64,000 nucleotides of DNA from Rotaria macrura (Eukaryota; Rotifera; Eurotatoria; Philodinida; Philodinidae): positions 62,001-126,000 of the forward strand of contig OENT01000027.1 in assembly GCA_900239685.1 (NCBI GenBank), given 5' to 3'. A program made the translations under genes and the position numbers. Below, one piece after another: positions 25,472 through 43,800 of this stretch. Below the pieces are notes generated by a model that was not told the DNA's origin, did not search any database, and saw only the letters and a list, made by a program, of their open reading frames with translations. The stretch's first letter is position 1, and each line of letters opens with the position of its first letter.

Positions 25472-27407
25472 ACATGTAATAATAATAATAATAAAAAGAA
25501 AAGAAAATGTCTAGAATAAATAAACATACATGTAATAAATCAAATAAATATGTTGTTGATTGTTTTCTATATAGAAACATTTCATTCTTTTAGTTTTTTA
25601 TTTACCTGCTTTAGAATATGTACTCGTCACTTATCTGAAGTGCATAATAGAGAACGCAAGAGCCGGAGAGAAAGAGAGAGAGAGGGCTAGTGAGAAAAAT
25701 CTTGTCGCCAAATAATTTATTTTCAAGATATTTAGACACATATTGATTGTATTTATCTTTATTTTTTCTTTCCCTCTGTCAGTCTCGTGCAACAAACAAG
25801 CACGCTCGACAGATCCATACATCTAGCTCTAGCCGGGATGCTATTTAGTATTTGTATGTACGGTTCTTCACTCTCTCGATCTCTTTCCGTCTTATATTAC
25901 TGTTACACCCGCTCGATCTCTATGATTGAAATCGGTCAATTTTCTGATCGGAAAACATATACATATGATAAAAAGCACTGGTGAACGCAAGCTTGCTTTC
26001 TCTTGGTTTATGTGTCTGTAATGATGATCATTTATCAAGAGACAGGCATCATGGACTCTCTTTTCTCTATTTTTTCTTGTGCTCGTTTCTGCTGTTCGTT
26101 CTCATCAAACACTATTCATCTCCCAAATAGTCATCGACTCATTCATAGAAGAAGAGAAGAAGAGAAGCGAGAGAGAGAGAGAGCCAGGGGAACGGACAAA
26201 ACGTTTATAGAAGTCGTTCTCTGTGACGGCCTATCTATCGTTCGTTTGTTTCCCTTCTTTTTTATTCTTTTTTCTTTCTTTTGTGTGTTGCAAGAGAATT
26301 CTATCTTTTTGCTATCGCTTCGATTGATTTTCTTTATTGGTGCGACATTCACACCTTTCCCAAGAGATTCGACAACCGTGTTGAATTATTTTGTAAATGA
26401 AAAACGAGTAAAAGTACAAATGATATTGTTGTTAGACACGCAAATACTTTCGTAGAGATCCGGTTTTATTCCTCATGCAACCTTGACTCTTCAATGGACA
26501 CTATCGATTAATTTAGTTCTGCATACTTAGTTTTCTTGTAAAACATAATAATGATCTTTTCTAATTGACAATTACTAACTTCTTACATTGTCATCGTTTA
26601 CGACATAGGCAGTGCTCATAAGACGAGGGACTAGGCATGAAAATTCTGTAGTAGTGATCAATAGGCGTATTTAGTTTCGATAGGATATTTCATCGGCCAT
26701 AATGGTTGAATAGACACGAATACAAAATATGTGGCGGTTAACCCATACAGTATTATATGAACCAGAACAATTCAATATAAAAAGACGGCAATAGAAAATA
26801 GATGGACAGCCTTTTTTGCTATCTATTTATAAAACGGATATTTAATTTAGGTTTTTCATCTTCTATATTCTATGTACTGTCCAATAGAACGGAAAAAGAC
26901 AATCACTGATGACGATAACAAAGATGAATGAGTTGGAAAAGTGTCTCGACATTACAATGACTCCATGCAATAGCTCTATCATATCTGAAATAAACGTGTC
27001 AAATTACAAAGAAGAAGTTGTCGAAACAAGTATGACAAATTGATACCAGTTTAACCATAATTATGCTCGTGTGTGTATGTTTTCACTGAATAGAAAATGT
27101 CATAATACTAATGTCCATGTGCGGAAAGATATTTATTAGTAAATAACGGCTAATACAAACGTTAAACAAAAAAAAAGAGAGAAAAAGAAGAAGATTATTC
27201 TTAACACAGAAAGTATACATCGAAGCAAGCCAGAAATCCTCTTTTTTTTTTCTTAATCATTTTGTATTGTCGACATCTGCTTCTCGTTCTTCTTCTAAGA
27301 GTCGTAATATATCAAGAATATGGTTGAGCGATCATGCGTAACACTTGATCATTATTTTCATATTCTTTTTTGCTTGTTTGTAAATTCAACAAGGAACACA
27401 ATTGTAA
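25472..27407. other. Intergenic region upstream of the acetylcholine receptor
   Basis: Presumed promoter region for the receptor on the minus strand and for the small gene at 27408 on the plus strand. It holds an ATT repeat directly before the receptor start, and AG-rich microsatellites near 25673-25686 and 26168-26182. A 150-codon open frame at 26003-26455 is built of Phe/Leu/Ser and Arg/Glu low-complexity runs and is not accepted as a gene. Confidence 0.55.
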
Positions 27408-27917
27408 ATGGCTCGATGTCAAAATTTAGATCTTTCAAGTGAACGATCTTTTTCTTTACTGTTACAAGATGTTGCCAAGCTACAATCTCTAGCTTGTGAT
27501 ATTGATATTGAACGTCAAGTTAAATTATCTTTGGCATCGCAAGAAGAACGTGATAAATCAATGGTCGATAGTAATCCAGATGAAACACTAAAAATAATTA
27601 AACAAACAACAGATACAGCACGTCTTGCAATGAATTCAATCATACGAGGTTTACAACTATGCGCAATGCTTATAAGTTGTAAATCAAAATATTTTAATAG
27701 TTTTTCATCTGCTATATCTTATATTCGTGAACAGCACGGTTGTTGTCAACCACCAACCCATCTATTGCTTGACTGGGAAAAAAATGTTATGTTGATTGAT
27801 TTATTTACCAACAATGAAGGACTTTATTGTAATAGACGCATAGCACAAGATATGTTTGACATTTGTATGGAAACATATGACTGGCTTCGTTCAATCGATA
27901 GCAATAATAAAAAATAA
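27408..27917 (+). CDS. Unrecognised 169-residue protein, single exon
   Basis: An open frame with good codon-like composition, starting MARCQNLDLSSERSFSLLLQ and ending in Asn/Lys. It is predicted largely helical, with no signal peptide and no membrane segment, so probably cytosolic or nuclear. Four Cys and a Pro-Pro (CCQPPTHLLLDWEKN) sit around residues 110-125. The reading differs clearly from the surrounding low-complexity DNA, and an AATAAA follows about 290 nt downstream at 28207-28212. I do not recognise the family. A further 5' or 3' exon is possible, but no frame-compatible partner was seen. Confidence 0.6.
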   Translation: MARCQNLDLSSERSFSLLLQDVAKLQSLACDIDIERQVKLSLASQEERDKSMVDSNPDETLKIIKQTTDTARLAMNSIIRGLQLCAMLISCKSKYFNSFSSAISYIREQHGCCQPPTHLLLDWEKNVMLIDLFTNNEGLYCNRRIAQDMFDICMETYDWLRSIDSNNKK

Positions 27918-28206
27918 TAGTAACTCTAATAATACTAGAATTGTGAAAGTAGATTCTTTAGGGAAATTATTGGTTGTTTCTTTTTCATTTTTAATTTCTT
28001 GTTCATTGTATTCAATTCTCATTACACTTGCGTTTTTTTTTTCATTTCAGTTTTTCTTCAAAGGATAGATCAAGAATTAGATCCTATCAAAAACTAGACC
28101 TAATAACCATATTAAGAAATTATAACAATGGCTACTCAAGCAATGACAACAATGTCATTAATATTATAAAGTTAAATTGATGAAAAATAACTAATGATAA
28201 ATTTCT

Positions 28207-28212
28207 AATAAA
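28207..28212 (+). promoter_or_regulatory. Possible polyadenylation signal of the 27408 gene
   Basis: AATAAA on the plus strand after the stop of the 169-residue protein. In DNA this AT-rich, chance copies are common. Confidence 0.35.
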
Positions 28213-31200
28213 GAATATCTATTCATTGCCTGACAAAGTATAAATAAATATTTTTGAAAAAAATTTTTTTCTTTCTTGCCCGTCTATCGTTAATAACAAA
28301 GGATAATAAAATAAAATATGAATAGAAAAGGAATATTCATTCCATTATCCTTTCTTTTCTATACTGATTGTGATCTTTCAGTTTCAATATTACCATAATT
28401 TGAATTATTTCCGATTTATTTCATTAGGAGAATGTACAAGAACATAGTTTTTTTTTGTTTATGCTGTTATCGTCTAACATATAGCCAGTCTATTGTTCAA
28501 TTGCTTAATTAGATTAAGAGCGATTGACCAAATATATAAAATTTATTCTTAGTGGAAAATTAGTCCATAAGGAAGAATCTCAGCTAATATATTTTAATGT
28601 CCTCTTCATTATTAACTGATTTTTCGAAGTCAAAAAATGTAATAGCAGAACAAAATAAATCTTGAAAACAACAATTCTTATCATACGAGTGAATTTTATG
28701 TCATTCATAGGTTCCCTTGATCATTTCATGTGTACAATGGGCATAAATTGGCAATGGAACTCAAAAGATTTCAGCTTGCACGCCAGCTTATGTTCATATA
28801 TGATAAGAAACTGATAACATATTTTCAATTTTACAATCAGTATTAAGCAGTTTTTCAACAAGACAACTGTCATCGATGATATAAAATAGAGTGTTGATAA
28901 GCATTTCATCGACTCTACAATACTTGAGTTCGGTGAATATCGTGCTACATGATAGATTTTGAGTTAATACAATCAAATCATTTTACTAAGTACTAGTGCG
29001 GTAAACAACATTGTTGATTAGAAAATCAATGACGACGATGACGTTTTTCTTGTTGCAAAAATACTGAATCATCATTGAAAAAGTTAACAGTTGCATGAGA
29101 AAAATTTCTTATCGAAAAGTAACTTGAGGGAATGCTAAACTGTCTTTCAAAGATATTAATAAGAAAAATAGTTTTTCTTGGATAAGAAAATCGAATGAAA
29201 ATATTTTCAAATGTATTTTTAGTTCTATGCATTTCCATTGCACAAGTGAATTCATCTGTTTTTAATTTGAACACTTTGTTTTTTTGAAATAATATCATAA
29301 AACCTTAATGCTGAAGTTGAGTATTACTAAATTTTCCAAAAAAATTCCGATACTGTTCTATACGATCATGTCAGTTCCATTCCAAACGAGTTGAATATTT
29401 GAATTCAAAACGCGATTAATTGACAATCGAAAATGAATCCGAAAGACATTGATTAATCTTAACCATTTTCCAAAGAACTTGTACAGATTAGAAAACAGCA
29501 AGGACTAAGGTCAATGTCGAGTTCATTTGTAACATAGTCTCGAATTTTTGATAGTGCTCTTGTTTGGTTTTGTCACGAGTAAATTCTTTAGAGACTTGCA
29601 TATTACATTTAGTTGAATGTCAGAATATCAATATTTACTCATATGAGGACAGAATATTATTCTATACGTAGAGTAAAAATAAATACTTATTGTCCCGTAC
29701 AATGACATACGAATAATTAGTTTACTACAAGATTTTTGTTAACCATCGACCTTTCAATTGATACATATTGTATCAATCCATAGAGCTTTGTCAATTTCTA
29801 ACGGATACAAACTTCTTAAATGAGCTTAGTTATTTTGAAAAATTTCTGCTAATTTATTTGTTATTTTAAAATAGTTTTTATTTGATCATAACTTAATTTT
29901 TCATTTTGTAGAATTTCGCATGAATAACACAATAATAACTTTCGAAATTATAATTCACAAGTGAAAAAATACTTTTATTTAAATCTAATACTTTGAAACT
30001 TCTACAAAATTCTTCGAGACGATTGATTATTAAAGAAATACTTTGTTCTCAATATTCTTTCCATTTATATGAATTTCAAATATTGAACTCCAAATGCAAG
30101 CAGGTAAACACTAAAACAGTACACTTCCACTGTTAAATTCTTTCGAAGTCTATTCTTTATTAATGGATCATTTTTACGTTAAACATAAACTGTTTTTATT
30201 CAGAATCAAGTGCATTCGACTGGTGTCGGCTTAGGGAAAAATTCATATGTCATTGTGTTGAAATAAAAATCAAATGAAACTTTTCGTCTATGTAAAATTT
30301 TATAACTAATTCCAATTTCTCAAATGATGTTATTACGTATTGAAGAACGGCAGACAACTGATCTATTTTAATTGTCTATAGTTGACTTTTCATCCGTTAT
30401 TTTGTTTTAATTGTATTGGCACAATGGGTTTGTTTCAAACCTACTGAAAAGAGTAAAGACTGATATCAGAACATAGTTTTAGAATCGATTTTTACCTCGT
30501 AAACAATTTAAAGGTAAATAATGAAGTAACAACAATTAATTAATCAGTATTCAATTCTAGAAAAGAAGATCCTTCAACTTCGAAAAAAAATGGAATGCTG
30601 TTAGAGAGCGAAAATCTAGTTATATGCACACCAACAAAATATAATCTAGTTCATTTATTAAGAAAGATTTAAATCTCTAGAAAACGTTTTAGACACTAAA
30701 ATAGCACTTTCAGAAATATTCCGTTCACTGTTCATAACTATCCTAAAGATGTGTTCGATTCTTATGGCACTTGGAAAAATGGCTTCATTTATTATCATGT
30801 TCATCGTTCAATATCATATTAATGATACACAAATATCAAGAGAAGAGTCTATTCAAATAATTTGAAGTGTAACATTTTCCAGACACGATCAACATTCCTC
30901 AAATCAATACAATAATATGGTATGACATTGTCAAACAAACATTCGATTCATCATTAAAGATGTTCGATGAATGTACTGGCGAAGTATGGCATGGTTGATG
31001 CGTATAGATGCATTCAGTGAACTTATGTTGTTGATAAATATCCTGTTCGCCGAAAATCGTATGGTCGACAAGAATATCGCCAAATCAAACATTTCCAAAA
31101 GGATTATTTATAAGAAGTTTAAATGTGTATATCGATGATCTCTGTTTCCATCATATTCACTTCGGCAATAAAGTATACAACTTGTATTATTTTTCAGTAG

Positions 31201-31881
31201 ATTCAAGTGATCAGACGTAAATTTAATTAATACAAGATGTAGCATTGATGTTAATGAAAAATACCTAATGTACTGAAAATTATAATTCGATTTCTCTGAA
31301 AGATAAGCCATCGATTGATACATCAAAGAAATAGTTGAACGATACTAAAAAATGGTCAAACCAATATAGTTTGACAGTTTTCAATGTCTAACTACGATCA
31401 AAAACTTGTTGGAATCATACAAGTTTTGACAACATGATTAATTCGTGGGCTGACTAATCAATCTAGTTCATAGTAGTGATCGAAAAACCACCACTTCGAC
31501 TCAATGCTAAATGTTAGTGTGTACTATTCAACCTTCTACTGATGTTATGTTGCATTTAACTTTCCCTAGTGGCTTTTCGAATGTTTCACACTTTCTGGCA
31601 TGCAAAGTATTATTTTGGATCATGTCGAAACATGCATTACACGAATTTGAATGAGTGAAATGTTGAGAATTCTCGTGTGATCCGATTTGTTTTTGACGAG
31701 AAAAAATACTAGCTTTTTCTTTTCAATGTCAATTCAAACATAGTTGAGTGTTTGGTAAGTAGTTATTAGAAGAGTCCATAGAAATCTTTGTGTTGGTATC
31801 GATTTCAGTCAAGATTAGAACTGCATTTAAGAATGAAAAACGAACGCAAGAGTGCATTACCTAGAATTATATGTATTGTCT

Positions 31882-31887
31882 TTTATT
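31882..31887 (-). promoter_or_regulatory. Polyadenylation signal of TAF9
   Basis: AATAAA on the minus strand about 35 nt beyond the TAF9 stop codon. Confidence 0.55.
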
Positions 31888-31919
31888 TAAATAAATATAC
31901 AAACATGAAAATATATTGT

Positions 31920-32726
31920 TTACATATCATAATTATCATCATCATCATCAGATTCGTTCATTTTTCTTTTAGTTGCATTTGAATTCGGTGATGAAAATAA
32001 ATCATTTGAAGCAAAACTTCCACTAGCTGTTGTTGTTGTAATTGTTCCAGTTATTGGATTATAGTGATCGGTTATAAATGTCGTCGATGCTGAAGCATTG
32101 GCTTTTGTATGTTGTTGTGTTGTCTTCAAAAAAAAATGAAAATAAGAATGCGTGTGTACATAAAATAAAGATAGACAACTTGTACTTGATTCGTTGAATG
32201 TTCACTCGATGCTTCTTTTAATTTATAATTGGGTGCCAATAAACAAAATCTATCGGCTGGTAAACGTGGGCCAGAAAAATTTCTTATAGTTGGTAATGGA
32301 TTACGATTTTTAGTTTTTGCTAATTCAGTTAAAGTCTAAATGATAGAAATAAAAATATACCATGGTCAATGGTCTTCTGATTATTTTTTGTTTACGTCTT
32401 TAGATGGCATAGTTGAATGCTCTTCGGCCCAATTTTGACATGCTAATTTTATATCTTCAAGTTCAACTTGTTTTCTGCCAGCATGAATGGAATATAATTT
32501 TGCCTCTTCGAGAACATCAGTTGTGTATTCTAAAATTTTCCAACGGAAATAAAACATACAACATTAAAATTATTGTTTATTTGTACGAACGATGCATGAA
32601 GTCAAGTACCATTGGAATAAGTTTCGGTTCATAATTTGTTATACCCATTTCTTGCATCATTGTTTGAACAACAATACCATCTTTTGGCAAACGATTTTGT
32701 TCATCTGTGGATGTCAGATTACTCAT
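31920..32726 (-). CDS. TAF9: Transcription initiation factor TFIID subunit 9
   Basis: Histone-fold subunit of TFIID and SAGA-type complexes, pairing with TAF6. Four exons join in phase: 32591-32726, 32396-32529, 32186-32335 and 31920-32123, giving 207 residues (human 264). Seen: the histone fold at about 16-81 with MMQEMGITNYEPKLIPMVLD, EEAKLYSIHAGRKQVELEDI and KLACQ; then the TAF9 hallmark NPLPTIRNFSGPRLPADRFC followed by LLAPNYKLK; then a Thr/Ser-rich linker and an acidic C-terminus KRKMNESDDDDDNYDM, like the acidic tail of animal TAF9. The first intron starts GTTCGT. An AATAAA on this strand lies at 31882-31887, about 35 nt past the stop. The gene is divergent from GDP-L-fucose synthase. 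Confidence 0.94.
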
Positions 32727-33527
32727 CTTTATCTTGAAATGAAAATTCTATAAAAATCATGTTAATGAAATGAGTCATGCAATCTAATCGATAGTAGAAA
32801 AGCTGTTGTTCACCTCTATTATCATTCGGGCTTCATTAGACAAGATAAACTATATGATAAATTTCTATTCTATATTTAAAAGAAGATTTATCTATCTCTG
32901 TATGTCTGTCTTTTTCAATGTGATTTTAAGCAATCAAAGACAAAAGTTCCTAGGTCGTAACCAATAATAAGGAAACGGATGACAGCGACGTCTACCGAAA
33001 TATACAAACTATCAAACCAATTATTTATTTGTGAGCTTCCTCACGCTCCTATCCTATATATGTATATTATATCTAAGAGTATATACTGACTTTCGATAAA
33101 CAAAACAAGACGTTTACTATTTTATAGAATGATAGTATCTTCTACTTCTATACTAAAGACTTAAAATAAAACAAACATACGAAAGAGTATGACAGCTTTA
33201 ATGGCCCTGATCTGATGGAAATATCAAAGGGCAAGTCCCTTTTTTAGTTACATTTAAAATATCTCCTAAAAACACTGATATGATCGGTGCAATAAAAAAA
33301 AATGATTCATATGTCGAAAAGTGCACTGAAATTATTAAAAGGTTATTAAATATCTACAGTCTATATCATAAAAATTTTAAAGTTTAGTTTATCATCGAAT
33401 TGTCGAAGGTCAGTTTGTTTCTATTTCTATCGTTTTACTCGAATCATCAATTAAAATTCTTCATCATTTGTTATAAACATTTAACTGTGAGAAATATTTT
33501 ATTTGATGCATATTTTCAAGATAGCAA
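32727..33527. promoter_or_regulatory. Shared divergent promoter region of TAF9 and GDP-L-fucose synthase
   Basis: The 801 bases between two outward-facing start codons must hold both promoters. No canonical element could be singled out. A run AAAAAAAAA near 33293-33301 and AT-rich tracts are the only visible structure. Confidence 0.5.
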
Positions 33528-38616
<5,089 letters not shown>

Positions 38617-39553
38617 TATCTTAATAATCTCAATAGACGTTTCTTTTTTCTTTTAAAAATCACGTACAGTTACATTTTTTCATTTAAATCATGGGCGAAG
38701 TAGAAATTAAAAAGTAAAATAGAATAAAAAAACTACAGCTTATATTAACACATGTATCAATATCTATATAAGATAACAATTTTTAAATTTAATTTTCAAT
38801 AAATAAGAATTAGCTACATCTATAGAAGAAATATTCCATGATTTATCCGAACTATGGTTTTGATCCATATTCTATTGATGTCTTCCATCGATCAATCTAA
38901 TGTACTATTATTTATTCATCATTGACACAAGGACAAAGCAATGTTGAATAATTCTATATGTGATCTTCAGTTATTTTGATTGAAACAAATTCTAAAATGT
39001 AGAAAGTGCAGACGTCTCACTTGATTGAGAAGCATTAACTTTTTAATATTATCTGACACGATTGAATTTTAGGTAGACGCTGAACAACGAAAGATTTTAT
39101 TTTTTGTTAAGAAATCGATACATCTTCTTTTGGTAAAAAGCTTATGTCGAAGTCAACCGATCATTTTACTGATAAATTTGATTGCGTATGAGCGCGTATT
39201 TTTTCTTCTTGTTTTGACTCGTTGATTGAATATTTACGAGATGATATGTTTCCAGTATTAAATTACTAACCATGCAAGATCTCTGCCGATGACAGAACAC
39301 TTGAAGTTACCTTTGATATTTTTCACAATAAGGAAGTCTAGCCTGTGACGTAGAACAACGTGTACAAAATCAATCTCAAAGCACAAAACACACATGAAAT
39401 TTAATCCCATGACGAAGTTGAGTATATAGACGAGGCTTGATCATTCTTAAGGATAAAAACTGCAGTGATCATGTGAATAAAACAAATTTCTTTATCGATG
39501 AAATACTCGTGTTTATTGTTTGTTGAGAGCGCCAAACTACAAGTATAATCATC
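38617..39553. other. Intergenic region
   Basis: It holds the presumed 3' end of GFUS and the promoter of the next gene. No coding or repeat structure was seen. Confidence 0.5.
38723..38728 (+). promoter_or_regulatory. Polyadenylation signal of GDP-L-fucose synthase
   Basis: AATAAA about 105 nt after the stop codon on the same strand. Confidence 0.5.
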
Positions 39554-40249
39554 ATGATGAATAAATCTGAATTCTATACAATATCACAAAATAATATCGA
39601 AACACATTCCAGAATCAGTCTATCGTATTGTACATACACTGTTCTTGTTGTAATATCGATATTTCTTTACACGATTTGTTTATTTTCATCTGAAACATGG
39701 TTCTTCATTAAATCAGATGTTCACAATGAAACGATGGTTTATTTTCGATCGACGAATATTTGTCTTGATCATGAGACTAGTAAATTTTGCATGGAACCAT
39801 ATCTACCAATAAATCGATGCGATGAAAACGATCTAGTTCATTGGACAATGCGTTGTTCTAGAAAATATTTCAGTTTTTTTAACAAAACTTCATCGAATTT
39901 ATGTCCGTGTTTTCAAATCTCATTAACTCGCATATCATATCGAAATAGTTTATGTATATTTATTCTTCTAATATTAACCATATTAATTACATTTAGTAAA
40001 TATTGTTCATCAAAAGAATGTATTTTAGATTATGCTAATAAATATCTTCTAATAATTTTACTTATATTAATTATAAGCTTTGAGTGTTACTCAATCTACA
40101 TTATATTTCATGATAAACGATCGGTCGAAAAACTTTACAATACGTATTTTTCAAACGTTGAAATTTATTCAAGTATATTGTATTCATTCCGAATGTTGAT
40201 AATTATTATTCATATTATTTCCATATTAATACTTATTCATGATTATTGA
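39554..40249 (+). CDS. Unknown four-helix membrane protein, single exon
   Basis: A 231-residue open frame with clear alternation of hydrophobic helices and polar loops. Membrane segments lie at about 24-44, 132-148, 163-185 and 207-229. The first loop (about 45-131) is the largest and would face outside or the lumen. It holds six Cys (70, 79, 89, 101, 117, 119), two possible N-glycosylation sites (N58, N110) and two Trp. This four-helix plan with a large disulphide-rich first loop resembles claudin/PMP22-like or tetraspan proteins, but the claudin W-GLW-C-C pattern and the tetraspanin CCG are both missing, so no family is claimed. MM at the start gives two possible initiators. A pentanucleotide AAAAG repeat follows the stop. 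Confidence 0.68.
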   Translation: MMNKSEFYTISQNNIETHSRISLSYCTYTVLVVISIFLYTICLFSSETWFFIKSDVHNETMVYFRSTNICLDHETSKFCMEPYLPINRCDENDLVHWTMRCSRKYFSFFNKTSSNLCPCFQISLTRISYRNSLCIFILLILTILITFSKYCSSKECILDYANKYLLIILLILIISFECYSIYIIFHDKRSVEKLYNTYFSNVEIYSSILYSFRMLIIIIHIISILILIHDY

Positions 40250-40873
40250 TATATTGACATTGAGTTTTGAGAAAAGAAAAGAAAAGAAAAGAATAATTCG
40301 GAGTAATTTCATCTAAGTTATTTATATGACGATGCGTCGTAAAAAAAGAGAGCGAGCGAGAGACTGAGAGAGAGAGAAAAAAAAATAAATAAATAAAAAG
40401 AAAATTTTCTTAGAACAAATGGTTTAAAAAAACAAGAAGAAACAAACTTCACACGTTTAAGACAAAACAAAATCTTGAAAAAAAAGTTAATTTTGTCAAA
40501 GAAAGAAGTATGAGTAAAAAAACACAATTTACCTAAAAATAGTTAAAAAGGAGTAAATGGTGAAGTTCAGATCATGTATATTTTCTTGTTTTTTTTTTGT
40601 ACTGAGGAAACAGCAGAAGTCGGTTTAGTATAAACACATTATTGCTAATAGACAAGGACAAAAGACATGTACGAACCAACTGTGACTAAACAAAACGCAA
40701 ATCAGAGATAAATCAAAACAAGAACTGTTCATAAGCGGCAATGGAAAATCGTGGGCAGGATTTAAGTCATAATAAGAACGATAGCGGCAGCACCAAAACG
40801 AAGAAAAAATCTTAAAGGAATACATTTGTGCATATAGAAACGCGAGAAAAAATTTTATAGTATTAAAAAATAA
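40250..40873. other. Gap between convergent genes with simple repeats
   Basis: Holds an AAAAG repeat (about 40272-40292), an AG/GC-rich purine run near 40345-40380 and an AAAT repeat near 40380-40398. Presumed 3' ends of both neighbours. No gene seen. Confidence 0.55.
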
Positions 40874-43800
40874 TTATCGTTGTAATGATAGAACACGAAG
40901 CATTAATAGTTGTCTTTCACCATCTTTGTCACCAATGGCAACAACTGTTCGATTATGTGCAGCCATGTGTATATCAAGTGGTGTCATATTAACAAGCATG
41001 GTTGATGCTAATTGTCCTGTTTGTGTACGCCATAAGCATATATTTTGATCTCTCGAACCAGTTGTTACTAATTGATTTGCCGATACGCATACACACGTTA
41101 TCTAAAATAAATCAAATAATTCAATAGCATATCCTTCCTTGCTTCGCTTTTATTTTACTTCTCGCTTATGTCCAATTAATCTTGAGATAAGTTCTTTGGA
41201 ATTAGCATCCCAAACTTTAGCTGTACCATCTGCACTCGCTGTTACAAAATATGAATGATCAGGTGATAATTTCATATCCGTTACTCTATCTCTGTGTGCA
41301 TGTTGTCCATTATCATTTAATGTACTTATACGTTGACATGTTGGAATATCCCAAAGAATAACTTGTCCATTTCTTGTTCCCGTTAACACCTGATCATTAT
41401 TTAATACAAGTGAACATTTTGGATCCGAATCTATTGTTATTGTTGGTGGTTGAACTAATTCTTGTGTCGTTGTTAAATCGAAAACAACGTAATTAGTTGT
41501 TGATCCTGATGGACAACCAACGACAGCAAAACGTTCATCAGGTGTTAAAGCAACGTATGTTGGTGAACCACCATAGGATTGATTTGTATCTGATTTGATT
41601 TCTTTAGTTAATTCTGAATTATTTAAATCAAGTATGCCGACTGATATTCCACGTCCATATTTTTGATTACCAGCCATGATAAGGTTATTTGAATTATTAC
41701 TTAATGTAAATGTAGCACATTTTATTTGGTGTGTCAATTGAATTGGTTTGCCCGTATTAACATCCCAAATCTAAATTTAAAAAAATCATTTAAAAAAGAC
41801 GGTTGATCTTGTTCATTTACTTGAAGAATGCTTGTGTGTGGGTCAATACCATCACTTGCTAAACCAACAAGAAGTGTTCCATTACATGCTAATGCAACTT
41901 TGGTACAATTAATACATGTTCCTTGCATACTTGAAACTAATTGTCCATTCTAAAAATCAAATACATTATATGAAATACAGAGATAGAGAAAACGTCTCGT
42001 CTTCTTACGACTGCATCCCATATTTGTGGTGGTCCTTGACTTTGTCCAACGATGGCATATTTTCCATTCGGTGTCATGCTAATAGAGTTTATATTACTTA
42101 ACTCATAATCAGTTTGTAGACCACCATCAGCAAACATAGCATTCATCGAGTAGCAACCAGCACCACCTTCCCATGTTTCAACTGTGTCACGATATCCCTC
42201 AGTCATACCACCATGTATATAGCCAAAGTCAGCTACAGGTGGTGCATGATAATCTGTTTCGATAATGTGTTCTATGAATAGACAACATAAGAAAACCAAA
42301 TCATTACTAATGGTATAAAGGAAAAATAGAGGTAAAATAAATCATGCAAAATAAAAATAACAAAAACTAAACTAGAAAATCAACGTCATGCATATTCCTA
42401 CGTTGTGAATATCCTGTAGATGTTTGTTGTTGCTGATTATCACGTACAAAGTCACCATAACGTGATGACATTGTTGGATAACTAGTAAGAAAACCAGTGG
42501 CAGTATCCATACCGCCATATTCTCTAACAATTTCTGTAATGGGATCACTTTCAAACATGTACTAATCTAATAGAAAATATAAATTCATCAACGTACCACG
42601 TGTTTGTTCGATTCTTGTTGTTTCTATTGCGTCTGATGCTGCCGCGGCACCTAACCCGAGGTTATCTACAATCACTACTTTCTCACCTTGTGTACGAATA
42701 AAATTAGTTAGTTTTCAGGTTAATTTTATAAGAAACATACCAGGAATGGTTTGTGTTGCAGTTGTTTCACCTGTTTTAACTGGGACATAAATACCAAGAG
42801 GTGGACCACCTGTGCAACGACCTCCTGTGCATTGACGTGCTGCAAATGCCAACGCAAGTGGAAGTAAAAGTAAACCACCTACAAGTGCTAGTATCCAACC
42901 GACTGGACCAGCAGCGGGACTTGACAAACGACCATAAGGAATCAATTGACCGTTTTTAGGACCGGAAACCACTTGAGGTGGTTTACCTATTAGCCATAAT
43001 CTTGTTGTTGTAAGAGTGGTGGTTGTTATTGTTGTTGTTGTGACTAATCGTTACAATATAAAAAGGAATTTGAGTTTTTCTCAAAAATAAAAACGTGTCT
43101 TATAGTACTTAAAGTATCGCAGTAAGTTCCTGTGTAACCTTCTATACATATGCAAAGACCTTCATGACATTGCCCATTATGACAAACAACATCAGCACAG
43201 CGATCAGCTGAAGTAGAAACAATCCATAACCTATTGGCCGTCTTCATTGCTGAATGAAAGAAACTTACGTGGAGTATTACACTGTGGTCCTGAATAACCT
43301 CCATAACATTCACAAACACCTTTAACACATTGTCCATAACCACAATAAACATTGTCGCATGGATTTGGTGCTGGTACTGAAATTAGAATTGAAGAAAACA
43401 AAGATCTGTTCATTTTTTTTCCTCTAATCTATTTATTGATAAATATTTCATACATTCTCGACAATCATCGCCATAATAAGGAGCTGCACAAACACAACGT
43501 CGACTAGCACCTTCTGGAATACATTGACCATTATTTGCACATGGATACAATACACAAATATCGTCTGCAAATAAAAATAGAACAACATTTTTAAAAAATT
43601 TAAAAAGAACAGTTTTATGAATTGAAAAAAAATAACCTTGGCAATGACTTCCCGTGCGACCAGTTGGACAAGAACAATGAGCTACACCTCGATCAGTCGA
43701 GCAACTACCTCCATAACAGTCGTAGTGTGAACATGGATCTGTTAGATTTAAGAGAACACAAAAATATAGTATCAGATAGTTATTCAAGAAGAAAGCCATA

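Larger units (their letters stand above)
27918..31919. other. Intergenic region before TAF9
   Basis: No intact gene in 4 kb. Minus-strand frames at 28721-28976 and 29026-29298 show aromatic and acidic residues in a gene-like mix but lack a joining frame, and could be traces of an old gene. A short plus-strand stretch near 30745-30815 (VFDSYGTWKNGFIYYHVHRS) is similar. Nothing else stands out. Confidence 0.45.

Noticed and set aside
26003..26455. 150-codon plus-strand open frame
   Set aside because: Made of Phe/Leu/Ser and Arg/Glu runs from CT- and AG-rich microsatellites, with no domain and an overlapping frame on the other strand.
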